From Dugong dugon (taxonomy: Eukaryota > Chordata > Mammalia > Sirenia > Dugongidae): DNA of 64,000 nucleotides. The stretch's first letter is position 1. Each line of letters opens with the position of its first letter. This document shows positions 23,662 through 35,070 of the stretch, one piece after another. The translations under genes and the position numbers were made by a program. The stretch lies in the NCBI GenBank assembly GCA_030035585.1, contig CM057477.1, forward strand, positions 58,137,447 to 58,201,446, read 5' to 3'. Under the pieces are notes generated by a model. The model was not told the origin of the DNA. It made no database searches and saw only the letters and a list, made by a program, of their open reading frames with translations.

Positions 23662-23862
23662 TCTATGTTTCTCAAACAGTTAAGTGCTTGACTAGCCAAA
23701 AGGTTGGTGGTTCAAACCCACCCAGAGGTACCTCGGAAGACAGGCCTGGTGATCTTCTTCCAAAGGGTTACAGCCTTGAAAACACTATGAAAGCAGTTCT
23801 ACTCTGCACACATGGGGTCACCACGAGTCGGAATCAACCTGACAGCAGCTAACAACGACAAG
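23662..23862 (+). mobile_element. AfroSINE, weak head
   Basis: GGTTGGTGGTTCAAACCCAC, GGTCACCACGAGTCGGAATC and CAGCAGCTAACAACGACAAG. Confidence 0.85.
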
Positions 23863-24500
23863 GGTTTTCCATAGAATAACTGAGGCAAGGAGAGGGGTGG
23901 AGTATTTCTCTGTGGTCTTGCCATCACCACCCTCCTATGATGACCTTAGGTCTTTCCATTTCATGCAGGAATGAAAATAAAATCGGGAGGTCCTTGCTAT
24001 CCTTGATACCAGCCTAGAATACCAACTAGAGGAACAAACAGCTCCAAAGCCTCACTCATTGCTCTTTCAGGTAGAATCCTATTACATTCAAAAGTATCCT
24101 TTGAAATTCTGATTAGCCAGAAGCCTTTGAAAGCAGATAGTTATGCAGCAGTCCATCTAAGACAAACTTTTCTTGCTATCTGACGGCTCTGCAGCTTTTT
24201 GACCCTACGCCCTCTGGTAGCCTCTGCCCAGCCTCCTGCCGCCACAGCCAGGTGTTTTGGAGCTCACCAAGATAGATACACACCCCCTGAGAAGCACATG
24301 AAAATGTTTTTAAGGGATATCCCCCAGGTCACCAGAAACTAGAGAGTTAATCTTGTCTAGAAGCTACAAAATGGGGGAATCCGGAACAGAAGCCGAGGAA
24401 GATAAAGGGCTATGTTGCTAGTCTCCTCACAGGGGCTAAGGGCAGGACCAGCCATGTTAGGAAAATAGTTACACAAATTGATCTGAGAGAACAGATCCGT
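23863..24500. other. Unique sequence, nothing recognised
   Basis: No gene or named repeat seen. Confidence 0.4.
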
Positions 24501-24712
24501 AAAAACCAAACCCATTGCAGTCACGTCAATTCCAACTCATAGCGACCCTATAGGACTGAGTAGAACTGCCCCATAGGGTTTCCAAGGCAGTTACCTTTAT
24601 GGGAGCAGATTGCCACATCTTTCTCCCAGGGAGCAGGGAGTGGCTGGTGGGTTTGAACCTCTGACCTTTCGGTTAGCAGCCTAGCACTTAACCACTGCTC
24701 CACCAGGGGTCC
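24501..24712 (-). mobile_element. AfroSINE, long type
   Basis: AAAACCAAACCCATTGCAGT tail to CTGCTCCACCAGGGGTCC head. Confidence 0.9.
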
Positions 24713-24764
24713 CCAGAAAGCAGAAAGCACCAGTGTAAATACAACCCCAGGGACACTGCCTTCA

Positions 24765-24925
24765 CGTATTCATTCATTCTACGAATGTGTATTGAGTACC
24801 TACTATGTACCAGGCACTCTGCTGGCTGCTAGGGATATGATGGTGAGAAAAACAAACATAGCCCTGCCCTCCAGGGACTTACAGTCTCCTGGGGGAGACA
24901 CGCACTAGTCAGATACCCCAAAAAC
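24765..24925 (-). mobile_element. L2 LINE 3' end
   Basis: CCTACTATGTACCAGGCACT, then GCCCTCCAGGGACTTACAGT. Confidence 0.8.
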
Positions 24926-25193
24926 CATGTCCAGCGGCTGCTGAGGCCAGAGTGACAAAGGTGAGCTCCATGGGGTCCTGCGGGTGTGTACTGAGGGAGC
25001 CAGGGAAGGCTTCCAGAGGAAACACCTACAGTAAAGAAGATGAAGACATGAAGGAAGGAAACCAGAGAGGCCTTCACATCAGGCTACCCTGGCGTTGGTC
25101 AAGCTGCCTCACGTAAGGCCAAATGTCTAACTTCATGGGGTCAATGTGGTCTCTTCTGTCATTTCATATTTTCTGAGCATTTGCTGTGTCAGA

Positions 25194-25407
25194 ATGGTTT
25201 CCTGGGTGGCACAAATGGTTTAAGCCCAGCTACTAACTAAAACGTTGGCAGTTCAAATCCACCCAGAGGTACCATGGAAGAAAGCCCTGGTGATCTACTT
25301 CTGCAAGATAACAACCATTGAAAACTCTAGGAAGCACAGTTCTACTGTGACACACATGGAGCAGCCATGAGTCAGAGTCAACTCGACGACACCGGGTTTG
25401 GTTTTTT
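25194..25407 (+). mobile_element. AfroSINE
   Basis: TTTCCTGGGTGGCACAAATG head. Duplication TTGCTGTGTCAGA (25181-25193) and TTGCTGTGGCAGA (25408-25420). Confidence 0.9.
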
Positions 25408-25439
25408 TTGCTGTGGCAGACACTGTACCAGCCTTTTAT

Positions 25440-25640
25440 GAACAGCATCTCATCCATTCCTTATGCATCCCTTTGCAAGATGGCATTATTGCCTTTACTG
25501 TTTCATGAAGAAGGGAATTGAGGCACAGAGAGGTTGCACAACATGCCCAAGGACAAACAGCAAGTAAGAGGCTGTGCGAGGCTATGAACCCGGGTCTCTA
25601 TGAGCGTGACATCTGTGCTCCTCACCTCACCCGGCGCCGT
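25440..25640 (-). mobile_element. MIR SINE remnant
   Basis: GAATTGAGGCACAGAGAGGT, then CTATGAACCCGGGTCTCTAT. Confidence 0.75.
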
Positions 25641-26084
25641 CTCAGAGCAGAGATCTGGCACCCTGACTACAGCTTCCCGGCATCGCAGCTCATCATTCTG
25701 AAGGCTAAGACTTTCCTCTTTAGGTCGAATCGAAATCTCTCGTTAGAATCAATATGCTTTCCCTTGGGAATGACGTGGGATGAAGGAGGTACCTGCCTCA
25801 TGGGTGTGTGAGGGGCCAGACAGTTAGGTGCGGAGTGAAGCTGCTGTATTTATTGCAGCTTCTCTCTAGCTGGGAAAAGATCCAAGGAAAGAGACAGAAA
25901 GATTGGGAAGGCAGAACCCACCTCTAAGGACAGAGTCCCAGCCCACAGGCACAAAGGGGCACATTCAGCACACGCATGCCCACTGCCCCGGTTTGGGCTC
26001 AGGGTCAGCGGTTTGCTTTTAAATAAAAATAAATAATCCTCGGGCCCTTTCTCCTTTAAAAAAAAAAAAAAAAAAAAACTTGCT
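25641..26084. other. Unique sequence ending in an A-run
   Basis: A-run at about 26058-26077 next to the L1 start. No gene or other named repeat. Confidence 0.4.
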
Positions 26085-27090
26085 TTTTTTTTTTAAATAA
26101 ACTTTATGTTTTTAGTGCAGTTTTAGGTGTACAGAAAAAAAGGTGCAGAAAGTGCACAGTCCCTATGTGTCCCCTCCCCTCTGTATACCATTTCTCTTAT
26201 TAACATCTTGCCTGCCTGTGGTACCTTCATTACAATCGAACCAACGCAGACACATTATTATTAACTGAAGTCCATAGTTCACATTAGGGTTCACTTTTGT
26301 GTTGTTCAGTCTTATGGGTTTTTTTAAGTTTTATCTTTTGTTTTTATTGTGGTAAATATATACGTAACCAAATACTTGCCATTTCAACATTTTTCACAAA
26401 TACAGTTCAGTGACATTTATTACGTTCCTCATCTTGTTCAACCAGCACCGTCATCCATTCCCAAACTTTGCATCACCCTAAACAGAAGCACAGTGTCCCC
26501 TAAGCATTGAGTCCTCCTTTCCCCCTCCCTCCTGCCCACCCCCGGTAACCGCTAATAAACTTTGGTCTCTGTATACTTGCCTATTCTAGATACTTCATAT
26601 AAATGGGCTCATACAATAGTTGTCCTTTGTGACTGACTGATTTCACTCAGCATGAGGTTTTCAAGGTTCATCCATGTTGTAGCATATATCAGGACTTCAT
26701 TTCTCCTTATGGCTGAGTAATATTCCATTGTTGGAGTCCCTGGGTGGTGTAAATAGTTAACGTGCTCAGCTGCTAAATGAAATGTTGGAGATTCAAGTCC
26801 ACCCAAAAGCACCTCAGAAGAAAGGCCTGGTGATCTACTTCTGAAAAATTAGCCATCGAAAATCCTGTGGAGCACAGTTCTACTCTAACACCCATGGGGT
26901 CTCCATGAGTCGGAGATGACGCAACAGAAACTGGTTTAATACTCCACTATAGGTATGTACCACATTTTGTTTATCTACCCATCTGCTGAGGAACATTTAG
27001 GCTGTTTCCATCCTTTGGCTACTGTGTATAGTGCTGCAGTGAACACTGGTGTACAAGTCTCTGTTTGCATTCCTGCTTTCAATCTCTCCC
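26085..27090 (-). mobile_element. Old L1 3' end, split by a SINE
   Basis: Reverse L1 text: CATAGTTCACATTAGGGTTC, ATGGCTGAGTAATATTCCAT, ATCCTTTGGCTACTGTGTAT. AfroSINE at 26732-26937. Confidence 0.8.
26732..26937 (+). mobile_element. AfroSINE in old L1
   Basis: GGAGTCCCTGGGTGGTGTAA head. Flanks TAATATTCCATTGT and TAATACTCCACTAT are a diverged duplication. Confidence 0.88.
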
Positions 27091-27137
27091 CTCTTTCATG
27101 AAATATTGGCAACAACTTGCCCACAACTGCCTCGCTA

Positions 27138-27160
27138 AACACACACACACACACACACAC
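27138..27160. repeat. (CA)n microsatellite
   Basis: About 11-12 CA units directly before a SINE. Confidence 0.95.
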
Positions 27161-27264
27161 CAAAAACAAAACCAAACCCTTTGCCATTGAGTTGATTCTG
27201 ACCCATAGCGACCCTACAGGACAGAGTAGAACTGCCCCACAGGGTTTCCAAGGAGCGCCTGGTG
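27161..27264 (-). mobile_element. AfroSINE, head missing
   Basis: AAACCAAACCCTTTGCCATT to AAGGAGCGCCTGGTG. Confidence 0.88.
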
Positions 27265-27832
27265 CACACCTTTAAATGTTTGTGTGTAGACACGTCACCA
27301 CTCTGTATTTTTTTCTTCAGGAGGAATAGCCCCACGTCCTCTACAAAGCAGGAGTCTGTTCCAAAAGCAACCACAGCGTTGCTTCCTAGAGTCCTGGAAC
27401 GCAGGAGAAAGGGAGAAGGCACCTAGTGAGGTGTCAGTACAACGTTCCAGCAGCCGTGGGGAATCAGAGCCAAGTTCTAGTATTTTTCCATAATGTTTTC
27501 ATTTCCAATTATTCCATAATTCTTTTCATTTGTGTGAGACTCCCAAATCCTAAGAACTAGGCTTTGGGATTTCCCCCAGGGAATTCCGCAGTCTCTGGGA
27601 CACATGACACTGAATCACAGAAGATTTACTAATGGGTACCACAGGCTCTTCCAATAAGACTGATTCCAGGACAGACAGATTTGGACGGACAGTCAAAATC
27701 GAAAACCAAAAACAGGTGCTAAAATTCTGGGCACTTGCATTTACAGCTTGTAAATCTCATTAGCATGTGTCAGATGCTGGGTTGCATGTGTGAAGCCGCT
27801 GAGAGCATTTCGTCCTCCTGCCACCCGCCCCC
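27265..27832. other. Unique sequence, nothing recognised
   Basis: No gene or named repeat seen. Confidence 0.4.
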
Positions 27833-28000
27833 CACAAAAAAAAAGAAACCCATTACCATCAAGTTGATTCTGACTCATAGAAACTGTATAGGACAGAGGA
27901 GAACTGCCCCACAGGGTTTCCAAGGAGCAGCTGGTGGATTTGAACTGCCAAACTTTTTGGTTAGCAGCTAAGCTCTTAACCACTATGCTACCAGGGCTCC
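27833..28000 (-). mobile_element. AfroSINE
   Basis: AACCCATTACCATCAAGTTG to CACTATGCTACCAGGGCTCC. Confidence 0.92.
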
Positions 28001-28353
28001 AAGCCTTCCACTCACACAAACCACAAACAGACCCAACTTGCTTTGTGCATCCCTCACCACCTGTGTGTCACGCAAAGCTCAAGATTGAGATCAGTGGGAA
28101 GATGGACCAGCTTCAGAGATCTGGGGATGTACAGCGTGCAGAACACACTTCATTCCTGGCTAGGGCTTGGATCCCAGATTCTGCAGTAGTCTCCTACTCT
28201 GGTGAGCTGGGCTTTACTACACATGAATGGTGTATTAGTCAGGATTAGGCTCATTTGCAACTGTCAGTAGCTTAAGCAAGATCAAAGTTTATTTTCTCGC
28301 ATAAATGAAATCCAGAGGCTCACAGGACAGCTCTGTAATAACTGGAGACTCAG

Positions 28354-28942
28354 TGTTCTAGATTGAATTGTGTTCCCCAGAAATGTGTTGGACTTCCTAA
28401 CCCCTATACCTGTGGACCCTGGTGACGTAGGGTTAAGTGTTTGGCTGCTAACCAAAAGGTCAGCAGTTTGAATCCACCAGCCCGCTCCTTGGAAACCCTA
28501 CGGGGCAGTTCTACTCTGTCCTATAGGGTTGTTATGAGTTGGAATTGACTCAAAGGCAATGGGTTTTTTGTTATACCTGTGGATGTAATCCCATTTGGGA
28601 ATAGGGTTCTTTGTTGTTAATGAGGCCATATCAGTGCTGGGTGTGCCTAAACCTAATCACTTCTGAGTATAAGGAGTAGCATAGACACAGAGACAAGAGA
28701 CCACAAGTTGGGGAAGACAGAAGCCACTTGAAGATCGCTAAGGGACTGAGGAACATCTAGGGCTCCAGAAGCTGAAAGAGACAAGGATCTTTCCCCACAG
28801 CCAACACAGAGAGAACCTTCCCCTGGAGCTGGTGCCCTGAATTAGGACTTTCAGCCTCCTGAGCTGTGAGAAAATAAATTTCTGTTCTTTAAAGCCACCC
28901 ACTTGTGGCACTTCTGTTACAGCAGCACTAGGAAACTAAGAC
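28354..28942 (+). mobile_element. MLT1-type solo LTR with a SINE
   Basis: TGTTCTAGATTGAATTGTGT start, GTGAGAAAATAAATTTCTGT near the end. SINE at 28417-28571. Confidence 0.88.
28417..28571 (+). mobile_element. AfroSINE in the 28.4 kb LTR
   Basis: Short type. Perfect duplication TATACCTGTGGA at 28405-28416 and 28572-28583. Confidence 0.93.
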
Positions 28943-29044
28943 CCTCTGGCTCCTTCCAGTTTGTTTCGCTGACATACTCATGGCTTTTATCTCATGGTCC
29001 AAGATGGTTGCTCCTGCTCCAGCTACCACGTATGCATTCTAGAC

Positions 29045-29269
29045 CAGGGGTCTGCAAACTACTTTCTACAGGCCAAATCCAATCCTCCACCTGTCTTTGT
29101 AAGTAAAGTTTTATTGGAACACAGCCACGCCCATCTCATCTATGCCTGCTTTCACATTACAACAGCAGAATTGAGTAGTTGCAACAGAGACAATATGGCC
29201 TACGTACAAATCCTAAAATATTTACTCTCTACTATCTGATGCTTTACAGAAGAAGTTCGCTAACCCTTG
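29045..29269. mobile_element. MER5-like hAT-Charlie DNA transposon
   Basis: CAGGGGTCTGCAAACTACTT and AAGTTCGCTAACCCTTG are the imperfect terminal inverted repeats; TTATTGGAACACAGCCACGC is the family's core text. Flanks TTCTAGAC and GTCTAAAC match at 6 of 8 positions, as expected of an old hAT 8-bp duplication. Confidence 0.8.
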
Positions 29270-29438
29270 GTCTAAACTATAGAAGAAGAAAGGACATATA
29301 AGGTCACAACAATGCAGAATATTTCTCCAAAAGTCACACATCACCATGCTGCTTATATCCCATCGCCAGAATTCAGTCTCATAGCCACACCTAGCTACAG
29401 GGAAGGCTGAGCAATGTGGTCTTTGTTCTAGATGGCCA

Positions 29439-29795
29439 TGTTGTTGTTGTTATTGCCATCAAGCCAAAGAAAACATTGCCCGGTCCTGCACCATCTTCAT
29501 GACCGTTGGTATACTCAAGTTCATTGTTGTGGCCACTGTGGTATTTTGAGTGCCTTCTAACCTGGGGGCTCATCTTCCAGCACTATACTGGACAATATTC
29601 TGTTGCGTTCCATAAGATTTTCATTGGCTGATTTTCAGAAGTAGATCACCAGGCCTTTCTTCCTAGTCTGTCTTAGCCTGGAAGTTCTGCTCTAATCTGT
29701 CCACCACGGGTGACTCTGCTGGTATTTGAAATACTAGTGGCATAGCTTCCGGTATCCCAAAAACATGCAAGCCACCACAGTATGACAAAATGACA
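29439..29795 (-). mobile_element. Long SINE (same body as the copy at 21488), tRNA head missing
   Basis: TTGTTGTTGTTATTGCCATC tail, TTTTCATTGGCTGATTTTC, CTTCCTAGTCTGTCTTAGCC, TGCTGGTATTTGAAATACTA. Confidence 0.78.
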
Positions 29796-29856
29796 GATAG
29801 GTGGTGAGGATGGCCATGTGTCCAGCTAAAAATTCAGGGTTCTGTTACTAAGGAAA

Positions 29857-30002
29857 GATGGATTGACACAGTGGCTGCAACGATGGGCTCAAGCATAGCA
29901 GTGAATGTGAGGATGGAGCAGGACTAGGCAGTGTTTTGTTCTGTTATATATAGAGCTGCTATGAGCTGGACCAACTCAACGGCACCTAATAACAACAGCA
30001 AC
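29857..30002 (+). mobile_element. RTE-type LINE 3' fragment
   Basis: GATGGATTGACACAGTGGCT to CAACGGCACCTAATAACAAC, same text as 42115-42262. Confidence 0.82.
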
Positions 30003-30051
30003 ACTGCTAATGGAGAAGAAGAAAAGGGATTTGAGAAGTCAGCTTGCCATC

Positions 30052-30211
30052 TGTGATGGTTAAGGTTGTATGTCAGTTTGGCGGGGCCATCCATTTCCTC
30101 GATATAAATCTCTCTCTCTCTCTCTGTCTCTCTCTCTCTCTGTGTATGTACATATATACACATACAGACGCTTCACTGATTTTGCTTCTCCAAAGAACCC
30201 AGCCTAAGACA
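30052..30211 (+). mobile_element. ERVL-like solo LTR, internally deleted
   Basis: Begins TGTGATGGTTAAGGTTGTAT and ends GAACCCAGCCTAAGACA. Perfect 5-bp duplication CCATC (30047-30051 and 30212-30216). Only about 160 bp remain of roughly 500, the middle lost between two GCCAT stretches. (CT)n run inside. Confidence 0.85.
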
Positions 30212-30216
30212 CCATC

Positions 30217-31084
30217 CAAGGACCTTTTTTGTGCCTCAGACTCAGGGCCTGGGCAGAGACATGGAGTGGCTTGAGTAACATTGAGTAACTTACTTCTTCC
30301 AGGTCCACAGACTAATTATAGCCCTCTGTGCTTTAGCACTTAGACAAGGGGAGAAGGCATGGAAAGAGGCCCTAGTGAAGTCAAGCCCCTTACCCTAATG
30401 ACGATTGCAGAGCGGGTCCAAGTGAGGGCTACTTGCCTCCTTTGCCTTGAGCCACTGCTGGTTCCTACTTACCCTTGAACAGAGAGGCTCCCCTCTGAGG
30501 CATCAGTCCAGACCCACATGACCACATCAGCCACGTGAGAGGAACAGGCAGCCATAAGAAAGGAATGAGTTGAGAGACAGAGGCAGGGATATGGAGAGAG
30601 AGATGCAGGATGGAGGCCTGGAGAAGGCTTTGAGGCGAGTATGAATCTTTGTTTACAAACGGGTGTGAAAGAAACATTCCTCACTTAATTTTCTTCATAA
30701 AATTCAACTCTAAGCCACCACCCTGCTGAGCTGCTCAGAAATCCACTGCAGTCAGTAAGTGCTACACTCCCCTCCTCAGATCTGAGCAAACGTCCCCGGG
30801 CTTTTGCAGTGATCCCTCCCATCAATGAGCCACACCAGGTCCTACTGGGACACCATATGGTCCCTTCAGGCTAGGCTGGGAACTCCGGAGACCCTGTTTC
30901 CCTAGAAATGCCATCCTCTCAGAGGCCTTACGACCCCCACCCCCCAGGTCATGGCAGGCCTGTTTCTGTTCTAACAGGAAAAATTCCAACCATACCCACA
31001 CACCCAGAAGCACACATCTTTCTGTCTTTCCCTTCTAGATCTTCAAGCAGCTTCTGCTTTCTGCAAAAAATCCCATAATCAAGG
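30217..31084. other. Unique sequence, nothing recognised
   Basis: No gene or named repeat over about 870 bp. Confidence 0.4.
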
Positions 31085-31508
31085 TGTCTTAGCTTCCTAG
31101 GGTTGCAGTAATAAAAGAGCACAAAGAGGATGGCCTTAAGCAACAATTTATTGTTTCTCAGCTCTGGAGGCTACATGTCCAAACCAGGGTACTGGCTGTG
31201 CTGATTCCTTCTAAGGGCTCTGAGAAACTGTCCCATGACTCTCTCCGGGCTTCTATAACGCCATGCATTCCTTGGCTTGCTGCTGCGGTGTTACATGAAG
31301 CCCTTCCTCGGTCTCCCTGTCTCCGTGAATCTTCTCCTTCATAAGAACACCAGACATATAGGGTCAGGACTCACCCTACTCTAGTTTGACCTTATATTAA
31401 CTTAACCGAGAAAATCTTCAAAGACTGTTTTCAAACAGGGTCACATTCACAGGTATAGGAGAAAGAACTCCGTCATATTTTTGAGGGGACACAACTCAAT
31501 CCATAACA
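31085..31508 (-). mobile_element. MLT1-type solo LTR with perfect duplication
   Basis: TGTCTTAGCTTCCTAGGGTT to CAATCCATAACA. Duplication CAAGG at 31080-31084 and 31509-31513. SINE target site empty (ACAGGTATAGG). Confidence 0.9.
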
Positions 31509-31513
31509 CAAGG

Positions 31514-32318
31514 AAACACCAAGGGCCTGACCACCTGTTGGACAACAGAACGTAAAAGAGCAAAACACAGATCAGTAACACACACAAAAAGAGAACCAGA
31601 TTTAACACCTGTGTATCTCCCCTGCCCCACAGCTCATGTGTGTCCCTTTAGGTCTTGACCCCACTCTGAGTTTCCTCCTTGGGAGTGGAATGATTGGAAG
31701 GTTTAGGAGGGAGGAGGACATCTTGAGTCCCCCCTTGAGGCGTGTCTGAGAATGGCCTGAACCTGCTCTGTTGTTGGCTGCCATTCAGTTGGCTGCCCTC
31801 CTCCACAAACCTAGCAACTAAAGCGTCAATGCCTGGCTCAGCAGAAACCCTGGAGATCTGGCTCCAGGGCTAAGGCCAGTGTCCATTCTAGTTAGTCACT
31901 GTCCATGCTGTACCAGTTATTGAACATTTTGAATGCTACCCTAGATAAGGATCTTTTGAAGGAGGAGAAACACAAGGCAAAAATACGGCTCACTTCCAAG
32001 GTCACCATGCACAGTTGTTCAGGCTGTTCACTGCACAAAGTTCTCCTGACTGAATTCCAGCCTGCGCTTTGCTTGCCAAGCCATGTGCTCTGGCACAGGG
32101 CTCCATCTATCCATAGGAAAGGGGGCCATTGTCTAATGTGCCCAAATGTGCTATATGTTCTAGCAGCTGGTTCACTTCAGAAGCTGTTTCAATCATCCAG
32201 GACTGAGTGGAAGAGAGCCTGACCTAGGACGGGGGTCAAGGGCTGGGAAGTCAGAAATAGATGCAAGAGATATTTAGGAGCATAACAAAACCCCAAACAC
32301 TGATGGGATAGAAGAGAT
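31514..32318. other. Unique sequence, nothing recognised
   Basis: No gene or named repeat; the 105-codon frame 31905-32222 has no domain. Confidence 0.4.
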
Positions 32319-32678
32319 GTTGTTGTTAGGTGTCGCTGAGTCGGCTCTGTCTCATAGCAACCTTATGCATAACATTGCCCAGTCCTGCGCCATCCTCACA
32401 ATCATTGCTATGTTTGAGTCCATTGTTGCAGCTACTGTGGCAATCCATCTCACTGAGGGTCTTTCTCTTTTTCGCTGACTCTCTACTTCACCAATCCTTC
32501 TCCAGCGATTGGTCCCTCTTGATGATGTGTCCAAAGCAAGCTAGACGAAGCCTCGCGATCTTCATTTCTAAGGAGCATTCTGGCTGTACTTCCTCCAAGA
32601 CAGATTTGTTCATTCTCCTGGCAGTCCATGGTATATTTAATATTCTTTGCCAACACCACAATTCGAATACATCACCAA
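32319..32678 (-). mobile_element. RTE-type LINE 3' fragment with decayed coding end
   Basis: Minus-strand text from TGTTGTTGTTAGGTGTCGCT to CAACACCACAATTCG. A minus frame inside reads like the RTE protein C-terminus (SVLEEVQPECSLEM, CFGHIIKRDQSLEK). Broken, hence a pseudogene fragment. Confidence 0.85.
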
Positions 32679-32968
32679 GGGAGGGCAAAAATGTAAACCT
32701 GATCTCTAAAGGTTTTGAATCTGGGAGGCAAAGAGGCTGTGTGCTACTGACAGAGAAAGAAGTCAGAAAAACAGCCAGCTGGAGAAGTAAGGGAATAAGT
32801 TTTGTTTCTTGTCTGCTGACTGGGAAGTTAGAGCTGGGTATCCAATAAATTGCCCAACCTAAAGATACAGAGGGAGGCGCAGGAGAGGGCTCAGGGCCAG
32901 AGATCAAGAAGCTGGAGACCTGCACATGTGAAAACCTTGAATTGTTCAATGGTCTCTGAGGGAGGACC

Positions 32969-33156
32969 AACCAAAACCCAAACCAAACCCATTACTGTTA
33001 AGTCAATTCCCATTCATGGCAACCCCACATGTTACAGAGTAGAACTGTGCTCCATAGGGTTTTCTTGGCTATAACCTTTATGGAAGCAGATTGCCAGGCC
33101 TTTCTTTCGTGGTGCCACTGAGTGGCTCCAAACTGCCAACCTTTCTGTTAAGTAGT
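32969..33156 (-). mobile_element. AfroSINE, main part, split by an LTR
   Basis: AAACCAAACCCATTACTGTT to AACCTTTCTGTTAAGTAGT. The head continues at 33686-33717 (GTGGTCGAGCACAAACCATT, ACACCCAGGGG). Confidence 0.88.
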
Positions 33157-33685
33157 TGTGTTAGGGTGGGTTCTCAGGAGAAGCAAAACCAGTGATGCGT
33201 ACATATAGAGAGAGAGAGGGACAGATTTATATCAAGGAAATGGCTCACATGGTTGTAGAGGCTGGAAGGTCCCAAGTCCACGGGTCAGGCTGGAGGCTTT
33301 TCCTGACTCATACAGTTGCAGGGCTGGTGAACCCAAGATCAGCAGGTCAGATAGCAGGCCTCTGGCTCGCAGGCAAAGAGGCTGACAAATCCCAAGATCA
33401 GCAAGTAAGCTGCTAGCTCAAGTCCCAAGAACCGGAGTTCAGATAAACAGGAGCCAGCTGCAGGATCCAGAATAAGCAAAAGCCAGCTAGCTTTGCCAGG
33501 AAGTCCACATATATTAGATGCAAGCCACATCCCCAAGGAAACCCCCTTTCAGCTGACTGGCTGCTCATAGCAGATCTCATCACGGAGGTGATTACATCAT
33601 TACATAGCTGCCAAACTACATCACAACTGCCAAACCACTGAGAATCATGGCCCAGCCAAGACAACACACAACCTTAACCATCACA
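33157..33685 (-). mobile_element. ERVL-like solo LTR inserted in an AfroSINE
   Basis: Read in reverse: TGTGATGGTTAAGGTTGTGT to CACCCTAACACA. Flanks GTAGT (33152-33156) and GTGGT (33686-33690) match at 4 of 5. About 529 bp, with no coding region. Confidence 0.85.
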
Positions 33686-33717
33686 GTGGTCGAGCACAAA
33701 CCATTTGCAACACCCAG
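33686..33717 (-). mobile_element. Head of the split AfroSINE
   Basis: Completes the copy at 32969-33156 across the LTR. Confidence 0.75.
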
Positions 33718-33835
33718 GGGCCTTAAGGGAAAACAGAAGAACCAAAAGAGCAGATGATCACCCTTTGAGAAGGAGAAGGTGGTGAAATGGGTATAGACCC
33801 ACACAATAGAAAGCACATGGGTTTCTGGACCATTA

Positions 33836-34050
33836 GAATTGGATTCAAACTTTTCCTTGCCACTAACCAGCTGCGAATGCTTTGAGGACAATTATTTAAC
33901 TTCTCTGAGCCTCAGCCGCTTTGCAAATTGTCATAGTAACACTACTTTGCAGAGCTATTGAGAGAATTAAACTAAGGATGTGAACTGCCTAGCACAATGT
34001 GTGGCAGGAAACAAGGACTCAGTACCAGCTACCATTATTAGAAATATTAC
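33836..34050 (+). mobile_element. MIR SINE remnant
   Basis: TTTAACTTCTCTGAGCCTCA, then CACAATGTGTGGCAGGAAAC. Confidence 0.78.
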
Positions 34051-34070
34051 TGCTATTGTTGTCAGCAGAG

Positions 34071-34284
34071 TCCCCGGCTGGCGCAAACAGTTTGTGCTTG
34101 ACTACTAACCTAAAGGTTGGGAGTTCAAACCCACCCGTGGCAACATGGAAGAAAGTCCTGGTGATCTGCTTCCATAAAGATTAGAGCCAAGAACACCCTA
34201 CGGAGCACAGTTCTACTCTAACACATGGGGTCACCGTGAGTCGGAATTGACTCGAAGGCAATGGGTTTGGTTTTGGTTTTATTA
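34071..34284 (+). mobile_element. AfroSINE
   Basis: CCCCGGCTGGCGCAAACAG head. Duplication TCAGCAGAG at 34062-34070 and 34285-34293, perfect. Confidence 0.92.
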
Positions 34285-34529
34285 TCAGCAGAGGGCTGTG
34301 TTCTAAGCCTTGGAGAACAGGCACAGAGCAGGGCAGGAGCACACCCAGAGCCAGCTGGGATATATTAAATGGATGTACGATAAGTAACAAACTTCCCAGT
34401 ATATGTACTAGGAACTATGCCCCTTTCTCCTAGAGACAGAATTTAATATATAAATGTGATGTTGATAAACGATGTGTAATATGAGTTTGAGCTTATCTTT
34501 GAATGGACTGGAATCACCTTCAAACAGGA

Positions 34530-34590
34530 GATGTTTTAATCCCTAGCTCTTGGATATTGGTGGTTATAAATAGAGCTTTGGGGTACCCAG
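34530..34590 (+). repeat. Short segment shared with 42340-42402
   Basis: GGATATTGGTGGTTATAAAT and AGAGCTTTGGGGTACCCAG recur at 42363-42402 with few changes. Similarity fades beyond about 60 bp. Family unknown. Confidence 0.6.
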
Positions 34591-34845
34591 AGCATCAAGA
34601 GAGTGAATGCTGGGAAGGAGTGTTTTTGTAAAGGCCCTGATGAAGAAGAAAGATCCCACGAGGGTCAGGATGGCTGAAGCTTCCATGAACAGCCTGCAGT
34701 TAGCAGTGGGTGGATGGCAAACAGCCAGCCCTATTTTAGGGGACTAGTGTCAATCTGGGGGCTCTCAGCAAAGAGGGGTGTTATGGATTAAATCGTATTC
34801 CCCCAAAATATGTGTTGGAATCCTAACCCCTATCCCTGTGGAGGA

Positions 34846-35055
34846 GGAGCCCTGTTAGCACAGTGGTTAAGTGCTCAGCTTCTATCCTAAAGGTCAGTGG
34901 TTAGAACCCACCAGCCACTCCACAGGAGAAAGATGTAGCAGTCTGTTGCAGTAAAGATTACAGCCTTGGAAACCCTAAGGGGCAGTTCTACTCTGTCCTA
35001 CAAGGTCGCAATGAGTCAGAATTGACTTGATGGCAATGGGTTTGGTTTTTTGGTT
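34846..35055 (+). mobile_element. AfroSINE 1 in the 34.8 kb LTR
   Basis: Long type. Flanked by TATCCCTGTGGAGGA (34831-34845) and TATACCTGTGGAGGA (35056-35070). Confidence 0.92.
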
Positions 35056-35070
35056 TATACCTGTGGAGGA

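Larger units (their letters stand above)
28258..29437. other. Unassigned old repeat holding an LTR, a SINE and a MER5-like transposon
   Basis: 28258-28353, 28943-29036 and 29278-29436 (CAAAGTTTATTTTCTCGC, CAAGATGGTTGCTCCTGCTC, GAATTCAGTCTCATAGCCAC) look like pieces of one old element on either side of the later insertions. The family is not named. Confidence 0.4.

Noticed and set aside
30108-30155. CT/TA repeat as a regulatory GAGA-type element
   Set aside because: It is the simple-repeat portion of the ERVL-like LTR and occurs at the same place in other copies.
32330-32970. 172- and 160-codon frames on opposite strands
   Set aside because: They run over a minus-strand RTE fragment; the minus frame holds only its decayed protein end, and the plus frame is its shadow.
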